A DNA stretch of 64,000 bases from Saccharibacillus alkalitolerans (GTDB taxonomy: Bacteria; Bacillota; Bacilli; Paenibacillales; Paenibacillaceae). The notes under the pieces are model-generated. The model did no database searches and had not been told where the DNA came from. It worked only from the letters and a program-made list of their open reading frames with translations. Positions 33,662-42,887 of this stretch are shown here, one piece after another. A program made the position numbers and the translations under genes. Location: contig NZ_JAAFGS010000001.1 of the NCBI RefSeq assembly GCF_011090185.1, positions 620,001 to 684,000 of the forward strand, written 5' to 3'. Within the stretch, counting starts at the first letter, position 1; each line of letters starts with the position of its first letter.

Positions 33662-34286
33662 AGGTCTTCTGTTTTTGGCGGGAGACGAAGGTTTGACCGT
33701 GCGGCAGGTTGCCGAGATCACGGAATGCAAGCCGGGCGAAGCGCAAAAAGCGGTCGAAAGCCTGCAGCGGGACCTGCGCAAGTCGGGCCGCGGCGTGCGG
33801 GTGACCAAGCTGGCCGGCGCTTACCATCTGGCCACGCTGCCGGAGCATTCGGAATATTACGAACGGCTGGCGTATTCGCCGTCGCGGGCGACGCTGTCGC
33901 AGGCGGCGCTGGAAACGCTGGCGATCGTGGCGTACCGCCAGCCGATCACGCGAATCGAGATCGAAGAGATTCGCGGGGTCAAGTCGGAGCGGGCGATTCA
34001 TACGCTGACGAACAAAAACCTGATCGTCGAGACCGGACGGGCCGACGCGATCGGGCGACCCATTCTGTACGGCACGACCAAAGCTTTCCTCGACTATTTC
34101 GGGCTCGGCGGCCTCGAAGAACTGCCTGACGCTTCGGCGTTCGAAGCGATGATCGCCTCGGAAGAAGAAGACAGGCTGCTGTTCGGCGCCTCGGAATCTT
34201 CTGCCGATGAAGAAAGCGAAGGCTTGCCGGACGAAAGCTGGAGCGAGGAGAGTCCGGAAGCCGGGCCCGGCGACGAAAGTCGTTAG
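33630..34286 (+). CDS. scpB: Segregation and condensation protein B
   Basis: A 218-aa ScpB. Two winged-helix domains: LKSIIEGLLFLAGDEGLTV...LRKSGRGVRV, and SQAALETLAIVAYRQPITRIEIEEIRGV. The acidic C-terminal tail (about 175-218) is unstructured, as is usual. It dimerises and clamps ScpA. It starts within scpA, showing translational coupling. Downstream genes dacB-spmA-spmB of B. subtilis are absent. Confidence 0.93.
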   Translation: MDLQTLKSIIEGLLFLAGDEGLTVRQVAEITECKPGEAQKAVESLQRDLRKSGRGVRVTKLAGAYHLATLPEHSEYYERLAYSPSRATLSQAALETLAIVAYRQPITRIEIEEIRGVKSERAIHTLTNKNLIVETGRADAIGRPILYGTTKAFLDYFGLGGLEELPDASAFEAMIASEEEDRLLFGASESSADEESEGLPDESWSEESPEAGPGDESR

Positions 34287-34617
34287 CCTAAGGGGCCGCT
34301 CGGGGCTTCCGGTTATCGGGAACCTTCGCGCTTTTGCGCCGAACTCTTAGTAAAAGCAGCCCCTCGGGGCCGGTCTCATATCCGTTCGAGGCTCTTCTCT
34401 GCATCAGGGAAGGGCCTCGAAGTCTTTTTCGGGTAATGAGGGTAGAGTCGGATTTTGAAGTGGCCGCTGCCGCTTGCCCGCGGTCGATGCGTCTCGCTGG
34501 GCAGCAGCCGATCGGCGTTTCTGCAGACGGAAAACGATGGCGAAAAGGTGAAGGCGAGGCGCAGTTGCGCTTGTGATTTTACGTGTCTATGGGTATGATG
34601 GAAGATGAGGTGACTGG
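34287..34617 (+). promoter_or_regulatory. scpB-rluB intergenic region: terminator and rluB promoter
   Basis: No gene is supported. A hairpin TTCGAGGC (34385-34392)/GCCTCGAA (34414-34421) followed by TCTTTTT ends the scpAB transcript. A promoter TTGTGA (34571-34576), 17 bases, TATGAT (34594-34599) stands just before rluB. Confidence 0.7.
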
Positions 34618-35358
34618 ATGACTATGGAACGATTACAGAAGATTTTGGCCCAGGCGGGTGTAGCTTCGAGACGGAAATGCGAGGAGCTCATTCTGGCGGG
34701 CAAGGTGGAGGTTAACGGCGAGGTCGTAACGGCGCTGGGAACCAAAGCCGATCCGGATACCGACGAGATTACGGTCAGCGGCCGGGCCATCAAGGCGCAG
34801 AAAAAGCTGTACTTGATGTTGAACAAGCCGAAAGGCGTCATTACGAGCGCAACCGATCCGGAAGGCCGAAAGGTCGTAACCGATTACATCAAAGGAATCA
34901 AAGAGCGCGTCTACCCGGTAGGCCGCCTGGACTACGATTCGGAAGGGCTGCTGCTGTTGACCAACGACGGCGAACTCGCCCAAAAGTTGACGCACCCGAG
35001 CCACCATGTGCCGAAAACGTATCTGGCAACGGTAGAAGGAATCCCTCACGGAGACTCCCTCGATAAATTAAGACGGGGAATTCAGCTGGAAGACGGGATG
35101 ACCGCGCCGGCCGAACTCGATTATTACGACGTGGATCAGGAGAAGAAGCAGGCGACGATCCGGATTACGATTTATGAAGGAAAAAACCGTCAGGTTCGGC
35201 GCATGTTCGACGCGATTTCGCATCCGGTCAAGCGGCTTAAGCGGATTTCCATGGGGAATTTGTATTTGCAAAACCTGAAGCGGGGTCTGTTCCGTCACCT
35301 GACCGCGAGCGAAGTCAACGAGCTCAAGCAGCTTGCGGACAAAAAGAACGACAAATAA
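34618..35358 (+). CDS. rluB: 23S rRNA pseudouridine synthase RluB
   Basis: A 246-aa RsuA/RluB-family enzyme. S4 RNA-binding domain at about 5-60 (RLQKILAQAGVASRRKCEEL); catalytic Asp D105 in VGRLDYDSEGLLLLTND; ITIYEGKNRQVRRMFDA and VKRLKRISMGNL later. It modifies 23S rRNA near position 2605 (E. coli numbering). In B. subtilis the corresponding gene sits between spmB and resA; here neither neighbour is present. Confidence 0.92.
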   Translation: MTMERLQKILAQAGVASRRKCEELILAGKVEVNGEVVTALGTKADPDTDEITVSGRAIKAQKKLYLMLNKPKGVITSATDPEGRKVVTDYIKGIKERVYPVGRLDYDSEGLLLLTNDGELAQKLTHPSHHVPKTYLATVEGIPHGDSLDKLRRGIQLEDGMTAPAELDYYDVDQEKKQATIRITIYEGKNRQVRRMFDAISHPVKRLKRISMGNLYLQNLKRGLFRHLTASEVNELKQLADKKNDK

Positions 35359-35469
35359 AAAGCTTGATTTCGGACAGGACCGATTCCGATGCCGTGCCCG
35401 CGCCGCGGGTACCGAAGCGGGAAAGGCCCGTGTTCCGCGGCATATCGCAGATGAAAGGATTGTGGCAGC

Positions 35470-36186
35470 GTGGCTGATCAAAAAGAGCGAATTCTCGTAG
35501 TGGACGACGAAGAGAGAATCCGGCGTCTGCTTCGGATGTATCTGGAAAAAGAAGGCTATGAAATCGAAGAAGCCGAGGACGGGGAGACCGCTCTGCAGAA
35601 GGCGACCGAAGGCGACTATACGCTGGTCATTCTCGACGTCATGCTGCCGGGGATCGACGGCGTGGAGGTCTGCGCGCGTCTGCGGCAGGTCAAGGCGACG
35701 CCGGTGCTGATGCTGACCGCCAAAGGCGAAGAGGTCAACCGCGTACAGGGCTTCGAAGTGGGCGCCGACGATTACGTCGTCAAGCCGTTCAGCCCGCGGG
35801 AAGTCATATATCGGGTGAAGGCGATTCTGCGCCGTTCTTCGGCGACCGCTTATTTGACCAAAGAGAACGGCACGAGCAACAACATCGTGTTCCCGCATCT
35901 GACAATCGAACACGACGCGCATCGCGTGCTTGCCGGCGGACACGAAGTGAGCCTGACGCCGAAAGAATACGAGCTTCTGCACTATCTGGCCGTCTCTCCG
36001 GACAAAGTGTTTTCCCGCGAGGAGCTGCTTAAGGATGTATGGAACTACGAGTTTTTCGGCGATCTCCGGACCGTCGATACGCATGTCAAGAGATTGCGCG
36101 AAAAGTTGAACAAGGTTTCGCCCGATTCCGCGTCCATGATTACGACGGTGTGGGGCGTAGGCTATAAACTCGAGGTTCCGAAGTAA
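35470..36186 (+). CDS. resD: Redox response regulator ResD
   Basis: A 238-aa OmpR-family regulator. Receiver: acidic DDE at 12-14, phospho-acceptor D56 in LVILDVMLPG, conserved Lys in VVKPFSPREV. The winged helix (about 135-235) has LTPKEYELLHYLA and VWGVGYKLE. ResD activates respiration and anaerobic genes in Bacilli. GTG 35470 is the likely start, about 12 bases after AAAGGA. Its stop codon abuts the resE start. Confidence 0.9.
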   Translation: MADQKERILVVDDEERIRRLLRMYLEKEGYEIEEAEDGETALQKATEGDYTLVILDVMLPGIDGVEVCARLRQVKATPVLMLTAKGEEVNRVQGFEVGADDYVVKPFSPREVIYRVKAILRRSSATAYLTKENGTSNNIVFPHLTIEHDAHRVLAGGHEVSLTPKEYELLHYLAVSPDKVFSREELLKDVWNYEFFGDLRTVDTHVKRLREKLNKVSPDSASMITTVWGVGYKLEVPK

Positions 36187-37647
36187 ATGACGGGGTGGGC
36201 TGAAAGGGTCGGCACCCTATGGCGGACGCTGGTCGGCAAGCTGTGGTTGACGATTATCGGGCTCGTGGCCTGCGTGCTGCTGACCCTGGGCTTTTTTTTG
36301 CTGCCGTATGTCGATATCACGTTCGCCAATTCCGCGGCGGTCAAACGAATGCTCATTTACGTGGGAGTCATCGGCTTTTCCATGACGACCGTCTTTGCGC
36401 TGTTCCTGCTTAAGAAGATTACCCAACCCATGCGTCAGCTGATCGATGCGGCGGATTCCGTGCGGCGAGGCGATTACGCGACGCGCGTGCATGTGGAAGC
36501 GCATGACGAGATCGGCGAATTGGCGAGCACGTTCAATCTCATGGCCGCCCGTCTCGAAGAAAATATTCGCGATCTGAATATCGAAAAGGAACAGCTGGCC
36601 GGCGTGCTGCGCAGCATGAGCGACGCCATGATCACGTTCGGACGCGACGGAACGGTGCAGCTGACGAATCCCGGAGGAGAGCGGCTGCTGAAGGACTGGG
36701 CGGCGATCAGCTGGGACAGCGAAGAACCGTCGCCTGCCGAAGCTTCCTCCGCGACGATTCCCGAGCCGCTGTATCCGCTGTTTCGGCAGGTGACGAGCAC
36801 GCTGGAGGACCGAAGCGCGAACGTCCTCGTCCGTCAAAGCGTATGGGCCGTCAATATGGCTCCGCTGCTTCAGGACAACGAAGTGCGCGGCGCGGTCGCC
36901 GTGCTGCGCGACGTGACCGAAGCGGTCAACTTGGAGAAAATGCGCAAGGACTTCGTGGCGAACGTCTCTCACGAGATCCGGACTCCGCTGTCGATGATGC
37001 AGGGTTACAGCGAAGCGCTGCTCGACGGATTCGCCGATTCGCCGGCGGAGCGGGACGAACTGCTGCATGTCATTCACGACGAGTCGCTGCGCATGGGACG
37101 CCTGGTGAAGGACCTGCTGGATCTGGCGCGCATGGAAGCCGGCCACACGGATATTTCGCGAAACCGCGTCGAGATCGGCGAACTGGTCGAACGGGTGTAC
37201 CGCAAGTTTGCGGTCCGGGCGAAGGAAGGGGAGCTGGACTTCTCGCTGGAACGGGCGGAAGGCGAATTGGTGCTGGAACAGGCCGACGAAGATCGTCTGG
37301 AACAGGTCGTGACCAATTTGCTGGATAACGCTTTCCGCCACACGCCGCCGGGGAGGAAGGTCACGATCGCGGTCAAGCCGACGATTGAAGACGGCGAAGC
37401 GCTGACCATTTACGTGGCGGACGAAGGGCACGGCATTCCGGCCGAGGACGTGCCTTATATTTTCGAACGTTTCTACAAAGCGGATAAGGCCCGGACGAGA
37501 GCCGCTTCCAGCGGTACCGGTCTGGGCCTGGCGATCGTCAAAAACATCATCGACGCGCACGGAGGCCGCATTCAGGTGGAAAGCGTGGTTGGAGAAGGAA
37601 CCAAATTCCGCGTCATTCTGCTGAAGAACGGAAAAAACGCCGGATAG
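36187..37647 (+). CDS. resE: Sensor histidine kinase ResE, without a large extracytoplasmic domain
   Basis: A 486-aa kinase: TM1 about 20-40, TM2 about 57-77, HAMP about 78-130, PAS-like region about 135-245, HisKA with H262 in FVANVSHEIRTPLSM, and HATPase with NLLDNAFRHTPPG, VADEGHGIP, and SGTGLGLAIV. B. subtilis ResE is about 100 aa longer because of a large external loop; here only about 16 residues separate the helices. It pairs with ResD. A terminator follows. Confidence 0.9.
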   Translation: MTGWAERVGTLWRTLVGKLWLTIIGLVACVLLTLGFFLLPYVDITFANSAAVKRMLIYVGVIGFSMTTVFALFLLKKITQPMRQLIDAADSVRRGDYATRVHVEAHDEIGELASTFNLMAARLEENIRDLNIEKEQLAGVLRSMSDAMITFGRDGTVQLTNPGGERLLKDWAAISWDSEEPSPAEASSATIPEPLYPLFRQVTSTLEDRSANVLVRQSVWAVNMAPLLQDNEVRGAVAVLRDVTEAVNLEKMRKDFVANVSHEIRTPLSMMQGYSEALLDGFADSPAERDELLHVIHDESLRMGRLVKDLLDLARMEAGHTDISRNRVEIGELVERVYRKFAVRAKEGELDFSLERAEGELVLEQADEDRLEQVVTNLLDNAFRHTPPGRKVTIAVKPTIEDGEALTIYVADEGHGIPAEDVPYIFERFYKADKARTRAASSGTGLGLAIVKNIIDAHGGRIQVESVVGEGTKFRVILLKNGKNAG

Positions 37648-37686
37648 GCAGAACGGGCGCCGCGCGAAAAGGACTGCTTGACGACG

Positions 37687-37722
37687 AACATGCCGGAGCA
37701 TTTCCGGCATGTTTTGTTTTAT
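37687..37722 (+). terminator. Terminator after resDE
   Basis: Stem ACATGCCGGA/TCCGGCATGT with a GCATT-type loop and a T-rich tail. Confidence 0.85.
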
Positions 37723-37820
37723 TCGGGCATCGGCCGCGCGGCGCTGCGGGCATGCGGCTTGTTTCAGCCTTTTGCAACCTCGGTTAAAGAAAGCAAAGCG
37801 GTGGAAAGGGAGGAGCCATT

Positions 37821-39323
37821 ATGAGCGGCACCTATATTTTGGCGTTGGATCAGGGAACGACGAGTTCCCGAGCCATCGTCTTTGACGGGGAGGCGCGTCC
37901 GGTGGCGGTAGGTCAGCGGATATTTCCCCAGCGCTTTCCGGCTCCGGGCAAAGTGGAACACGATCCGGAAGAAATCTGGAACAGCCAGCTTGAAGCGGCG
38001 CGGGAAGCGATATCCGTCTCCGGCATAGCGCCCGAACGGATTACGGCGATCGGCATTACGAACCAGCGCGAAACGACGCTGGTCTGGGAACGGGACAGCG
38101 GCCGTCCGATCGGCCCGGCCATCGTCTGGCAGGATCGCCGGACGGCCCCGTTATGCGAAGAGTTGAAGAAGCGCGGACTGGAGCCTTATATCCGCGAAAC
38201 GACGGGGCTGGTCGTCGACGCTTACTTCTCGGCGACCAAGATCGCCTGGATGCTGGAGCATATTCCCGGGGCCCGCGAGCGCGCGGAGGCGGGGGAACTG
38301 CTGGCCGGCACGGTCGATACCTGGCTGATCTGGAAGCTCACCGGCGGAAAGTCGCATGTGACCGACGTAACGAACGCTTCGCGTACCATGCTGTTCGATA
38401 TCAACCGGCTGGATTGGGACGAGCGGCTGCTGCGCGAGCTCCGTATTCCCTCTTCGATGCTGCCGGAGGTGCTGATGTCCGGAGCCGACTTCGGGCGGAC
38501 GCTGCCGGAATGGTTCGGCGGAGCGGAAATTCCGATCGCATCGGTGCTGGGGGACCAGCAGGCCGCCTTGTTCGGCCATGCCTGCGTGGAAGCCGGACAT
38601 GCCAAAAACACTTACGGCACCGGCTGCTTCATTCTGCTGAATACCGGCAGCGAGCGAGTAAGTTCGACGCACGGACTTCTGTCCACGATTGCCTGGGGGT
38701 GGAAGAACGAGCTGCATTATGCGCTCGAAGGCAGCGTGTTCGTTGCCGGAGCGGCGGTGGAATGGTTGAAGGACGGATTGAATCTGATCGAAAATCCGGC
38801 CGAGTCGGAAGCTCTGGCGGCAAGCGTCGAAGACTCGGGCGGCGTCGTGATCGTCCCGGCTTTCACGGGGCTTGGAGCGCCGTACTGGGACATGTATGCG
38901 CGCGGCGCGATATTCGGGCTTACGCGCGGAACGCAGCCGGGACATATCGCGCGGGCGACGCTGGAATCGCTGGCGATGCAGACGCGAGACGTCACGAATG
39001 CGATGGAAAAAGATTCCGGCATTCCGCTGCGCGAACTGCGGGTGGACGGAGGAGCGGTCCGGAACAGCGTTTTGATGCAGTTCCAGGCGGACATTCTCGG
39101 GCTGGAAGTCGTGCGTACGGAGCAGACCGAAACGACGGCTCTCGGCGCAGCGATGCTGGCGGGGCTGCAGTGCGGATTATGGGAGCTGGAGCAGTTCCGT
39201 TCGTTCAATCCTCCGGCCGCCCGTTTCAAGCCGGAGATGGACAAAGAGCGGCGGGAGAAGAAGTATCGCCGCTGGCAGAATGCGGTCGAACGGACGCGCG
39301 GCTGGGAAGAACCGGAGGAGTAA
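37821..39323 (+). CDS. glpK: Glycerol kinase
   Basis: A 500-aa FGGY kinase: [77 protein letters not shown] and [17 protein letters not shown]. It phosphorylates glycerol to glycerol 3-phosphate. GGGAGGAGCC precedes ATG. No glpF or glpD is adjacent; it stands alone, convergent with serA. Confidence 0.94.
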   Translation: MSGTYILALDQGTTSSRAIVFDGEARPVAVGQRIFPQRFPAPGKVEHDPEEIWNSQLEAAREAISVSGIAPERITAIGITNQRETTLVWERDSGRPIGPAIVWQDRRTAPLCEELKKRGLEPYIRETTGLVVDAYFSATKIAWMLEHIPGARERAEAGELLAGTVDTWLIWKLTGGKSHVTDVTNASRTMLFDINRLDWDERLLRELRIPSSMLPEVLMSGADFGRTLPEWFGGAEIPIASVLGDQQAALFGHACVEAGHAKNTYGTGCFILLNTGSERVSSTHGLLSTIAWGWKNELHYALEGSVFVAGAAVEWLKDGLNLIENPAESEALAASVEDSGGVVIVPAFTGLGAPYWDMYARGAIFGLTRGTQPGHIARATLESLAMQTRDVTNAMEKDSGIPLRELRVDGGAVRNSVLMQFQADILGLEVVRTEQTETTALGAAMLAGLQCGLWELEQFRSFNPPAARFKPEMDKERREKKYRRWQNAVERTRGWEEPEE

Positions 39324-39355
39324 AGCGCCGGATCTGTGCCGGAGGCCGCGGAAAC

Positions 39356-39400
39356 GCGAAAAGCTGTACGCCGATCAAACTTGGCGTACAGCTTTTTGTT
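39356..39400. terminator. Bidirectional terminator between glpK and serA
   Basis: Stem AAAGCTGTACGCC/GGCGTACAGCTTT with A- and T-runs on the outer sides serves both convergent genes. Confidence 0.9.
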
Positions 39401-39455
39401 GGTTGCCGGCACGGCCTTGCCGACTTTGGGGCCAGGACGGCAGGCAGGGCAGTTC

Positions 39456-41042
39456 TTACAGCGAAATTTCCTGCGCCGAGTTGATGGCCGGGAGACCGAC
39501 AAGCTCGGTCAGTACGTTTTTCGGCACTTCTTTGTCGACGCTCAGCAGCATGACCGCTTCGCCGCCGACGACTTTTCGGCCGACCTGCATCGTCGCGATG
39601 TTGACCTCGTTGCGGCCGAGCAGCGTGCCCATGCTGCCGATGATGCCCGGCTGGTCGTTGTGCGAAATGAGCAGCAGATGGCTGTCCGGCGCGGAGTCGA
39701 TCGGGAACTCGTTGACCTGCACGATCCGTTCGCCGTAACCGTACAGCAAAGTGCCGGATACCGAACGCTGTCTATCGCCCTGCTCGACAAGCGTCACCGT
39801 GATAAGGTTGGTGAAGCCCTTGGTCGCGGACGAACTGCTGACCTGAATGTTCAAGTCGCGGATTTTGGCCAGATGCAGGGAGTTGACGATGTTGACGTCG
39901 CCGCCCAGGTGGCGGGAAAGGATGCCTTTGACGATATAGCGGGTCAGCGGCTGCGTATCGACTTCGGACAGCTCGCCGGCGTAGTCGATACGGATCGACT
40001 TGATGGCCGCCGAAGCGGTCTGCGAAGCGAAGCTGCCGAGTTTTTCGCCGATCGAGAAGTACGGCTGGAGCTTGTTCATGACGCTGCTGGCGACAGGAGG
40101 CATGTTGACCGCGTTTTTGAACGGCTCGTCGCGCAAAATATGCAGCACCTGCTCGGATACGTCGATCGCGACGTTTTCCTGCGCCTCGACCGTCGAAGCG
40201 CCCAGGTGGGGCGTCACGATGATTTTCGGATTGTTCAGGAACGGGTGATCCGGAGCCGGAGGCTCCTGCTCGAAGACGTCGAACGCCGCGCCCGCCACGA
40301 TGCCCTGATCGATCGCTTCGACCAGCGCGGCTTCGTCCACGACGCCGCCGCGTGCGCAGTTGACGATCCGCATGCCTTTTTTCATCACGGCGAACTGGGC
40401 GGAAGAAATCATATGTTTGGTTTCGGGAGTCAGAGGGGTATGCACCGTAATAAAGTCGGCGTTTTTCACGATGTCGTCGACGCTGGACAGCTTGACCCCG
40501 AGCTTTTCCGCGCGCTCTTCGGTCAGGAACGGATCGTAACCGAGAATGTCCATGCCGAACGCTTTGGCGCGCTTGGCGACTTCGCTGCCGATCCGGCCCA
40601 TTCCGAGTACGCCCAGCTTTTTGTTGCGCAGCTCGACGCCGAGGAATTTGCGGTCCCACTCTCCGCCGACCGTTTTGGCATAAGCCTGCGGAATATGGCG
40701 GGCAAGCGCCATCATCATCGCGAAAGCATGCTCGCACGTGGTGATCGTATTGCCGTCGGGAGCGTTGATGACGATGATGCCGCGTCCCGTCGCCGCCGGA
40801 AGGTCGATATTGTCGACCCCGACTCCCGCGCGGCCCACGACTTTGAGGCGCGTGCCCGCGTTCATGATGTTTTCGGTCACTTTCGTTTGGCTGCGAACGA
40901 GGAGCGCGTCATACTCGCCGATAATTTCGATCAATTCGGCTTCGGACAGCCCTGTCTTTTTGTCCACCTGCACATCCGCCGCTTCCACCAGCTGCTGAAT
41001 TCCCAGATCGCTGATCGGATCGGATACCAATACTTTAAACAT
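39456..41042 (-). CDS. serA: D-3-phosphoglycerate dehydrogenase
   Basis: A 528-aa long-type SerA. Substrate and NAD domains: VGRAGVGVDNIDLPAA, GVLGMGRIGSEVA (NAD loop, about 145-157), VHTPLTPET, NCARGGVVDE and the catalytic His region HLGASTVEAQ. An intervening ASB-like domain (about 320-450) and C-terminal ACT domain (about 455-528, HNDQPGIIGSMGTLLG) follow, the latter for serine feedback. It starts serine synthesis. Expression is controlled by the upstream T-box. Confidence 0.95.
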   Translation of the reverse strand: MFKVLVSDPISDLGIQQLVEAADVQVDKKTGLSEAELIEIIGEYDALLVRSQTKVTENIMNAGTRLKVVGRAGVGVDNIDLPAATGRGIIVINAPDGNTITTCEHAFAMMMALARHIPQAYAKTVGGEWDRKFLGVELRNKKLGVLGMGRIGSEVAKRAKAFGMDILGYDPFLTEERAEKLGVKLSSVDDIVKNADFITVHTPLTPETKHMISSAQFAVMKKGMRIVNCARGGVVDEAALVEAIDQGIVAGAAFDVFEQEPPAPDHPFLNNPKIIVTPHLGASTVEAQENVAIDVSEQVLHILRDEPFKNAVNMPPVASSVMNKLQPYFSIGEKLGSFASQTASAAIKSIRIDYAGELSEVDTQPLTRYIVKGILSRHLGGDVNIVNSLHLAKIRDLNIQVSSSSATKGFTNLITVTLVEQGDRQRSVSGTLLYGYGERIVQVNEFPIDSAPDSHLLLISHNDQPGIIGSMGTLLGRNEVNIATMQVGRKVVGGEAVMLLSVDKEVPKNVLTELVGLPAINSAQEISL

Positions 41043-41248
41043 CGTCTCTTTTCCTCCCTTATTCGGTACGCTGTACGCTTCAAGTCAATATGTTCCAGGA
41101 GCGGCTCCGCGGCTGCGGAGCGTCCGAAAAACCGGTAGTGCGGAATACGGATCGACCCTCTCAACTGCAATGTTGCAATGACGGAAAGACGCGTTGTCGT
41201 AGCAAAGGGCGGGCCTGAGCAAAAGGGGCGGCGTTCGAATCTGTCCGT

Positions 41249-41530
41249 AAAAAAGACTCCCGTCCTCATACCGCTTGCGCAGTAAAGGGACGAGAGTCTC
41301 GCGGTGCCACCCTAATTCGCCGGGCCCTTGCGGGCTTCGGCCTTAGCGGGTCGGAAAAACCGACCCTTCACGGTAACGGCGTGACACCGGCTGCGCCTAC
41401 ACCGCGAAATTGCGGGGTCGGACAGACGCTCGGGAGCGCTCGGGAACGTGCCGCACTGCCGATTCGCACCAACCATCGGCTCTCTGAAATATGCGCGCAT
41501 CGCCCGTTCTCTTTCATAGCGTTTCGCTCA
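41249..41530 (-). ncRNA. T-box riboswitch leader of serA
   Basis: On the minus strand the universal T-box AGGGTGGCACCGCG lies at 41313-41300. It is followed by a terminator hairpin (GACTCTCGTCC / GGACGGGAGTC, then TTTTTT at 41254-41249) that the T-box would disrupt when bound by uncharged tRNA. Upstream, AGAGAGCC and GGTTGGTGCGAATCGG fit stem I. A TCC next to CGAG in the stem I internal loop region (about 41447-41440) is a candidate Ser specifier, fitting serA. TTGACA (41576-41571) may be the -35. Confidence 0.9.
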
Positions 41531-41883
41531 GGTTGAATTTTTTCATACTTTAACACAAGGTTACACAGAGTGTCAACGGGTAGAAGAAATTCGGTTTTTA
41601 TTAAAACTTTTTGCGATTTATTCGAAAGGAATTCGAAAATGAGGTTTATTTCCGATCGTTGATTAAAATTCCGCTTCAGTGCGTACGTATTTTCGGGGCG
41701 AACAGGGCCGAACCGGGGAACAAGGGCCAGAAGGGCCGAACGGCCCGCTCGCAGGCGGCGGAACTTGATTACGCCCGGCATTTTCGTTATCATTTGATTA
41801 TATTTCCGCTTTCTAAATTGCAGGTACTATGGGGTGTGTCCGAACAGGAGGTTGGTTGGGCATATGCCCGAAGGAACGAGACC

Positions 41884-42474
41884 ATGACGAATAAAAAAGA
41901 GAAAAAAAGCCGGCGCAACGCCGTGCAGCTCACGGACGGACTGCTGCTGCTCAATTTGTATCTGACCCAGGGACTGACTCTGCTGGTCGGCACGGTCTGG
42001 ATTCTGCTTCAAGGCCGCAATCCGCTGCACCTGCTGGCTCTGCCGGACGATCGGCAATTTCTCTATTGGGGCGCCGGATTGGCGGTCGTCATGTTTTTTG
42101 TCGATTTCTTGATGACGCTCTGGGGCCGCGAAGAGGATATGGACGACGGCGGAATCAACGCCATGCTCTTTCGAAAGCGTCCGCTGTGGCACATTTTCGT
42201 TATAGCGGCGATCGTGTCGGTGTGCGAGGAACTGTTGTTCCGCGGAGCGCTGCAGTATCATCTCGGGCCTTATTGGACGAGTATTCTGTTCGCGGTCATT
42301 CATATCCGTTACTTGCGGCACTGGCTGCCGACGGCTTGGGTATTCGCCAGCAGCTACGGGCTCGGCTGGATTTATATCCAGTCCGGCACGCTTTGGGCGC
42401 CGATCGTCTGCCATTTTTTGATTGATTTCATTTCAGGCATCATGATCAAACGGAGGGAACAGAAGGAACAATGA
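41884..42474 (+). CDS. CPBP-family intramembrane metalloprotease
   Basis: A 196-aa membrane protein of the CPBP/Abi family with about five helices. Motif 1: E115/E116 and R120 in CEELLFRGAL; motif 2: H140 in LFAVIH; motif 3: H177 in CHFLIDF, where the usual Asn four residues on is Asp (D181). Homologues cleave membrane proteins or provide bacteriocin immunity. GAAGGA lies 9 bases before ATG 41884. It overlaps the next gene by 4 bases. Confidence 0.85.
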   Translation: MTNKKEKKSRRNAVQLTDGLLLLNLYLTQGLTLLVGTVWILLQGRNPLHLLALPDDRQFLYWGAGLAVVMFFVDFLMTLWGREEDMDDGGINAMLFRKRPLWHIFVIAAIVSVCEELLFRGALQYHLGPYWTSILFAVIHIRYLRHWLPTAWVFASSYGLGWIYIQSGTLWAPIVCHFLIDFISGIMIKRREQKEQ

Positions 42475-42887
42475 GCGAACGTTTAAGCCGCATGGATCGG
42501 CATCCGAGCACCAGGAAGAAGCGCCGCAAGCGCCCGACGTTCAAGCAGGAATGGCAGGAAAACCAGATGAGGCTCACGGATACGACGGTGATGAGACTGT
42601 CGGTCCCGGAAAATCGTTCTTTGGAGCGGGAACAGCCTTTCATTCCGGCCGCGTCAGAACCGACAGCGGAAAAATATCGAGCGCTCGAAGAATCCGCCGC
42701 GCCGCGGGAGCAGGCGGAGGACGAAAAAGAATCCGAACTTCCGCCGCGCAGCGTGCTCTACCCGTCAAGCCGGATCCGGCTGACCAAATGGTTTTACGAA
42801 ACGCTGATCCTGCTGTTTTTGATACTGCTCGGGACGCTGCTGTGGTGGGGGACCCAGACGACGGGAGTGAAATGGCCATGGCAATAA
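42471..42887 (+). CDS. Tail-anchored hypothetical membrane protein (138 aa)
   Basis: A 138-aa protein with a long polar N-terminal part (basic KKRRKRPTFKQEWQENQM, then acidic and disordered to about residue 105) and one C-terminal helix ending LLGTLLWWGTQ. The topology is tail-anchored, N-terminus cytoplasmic. Translation is coupled to the CPBP gene (ATGA overlap) and it overlaps the start of the phosphoesterase gene, so the three form an operon. No family recognised. Confidence 0.65.
   Translation: MSERLSRMDRHPSTRKKRRKRPTFKQEWQENQMRLTDTTVMRLSVPENRSLEREQPFIPAASEPTAEKYRALEESAAPREQAEDEKESELPPRSVLYPSSRIRLTKWFYETLILLFLILLGTLLWWGTQTTGVKWPWQ

Noticed and set aside
34334-34576. 80-aa frame in the scpB-rluB gap
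   Set aside because: It crosses the terminator hairpin, lacks a ribosome site and shows no motif.
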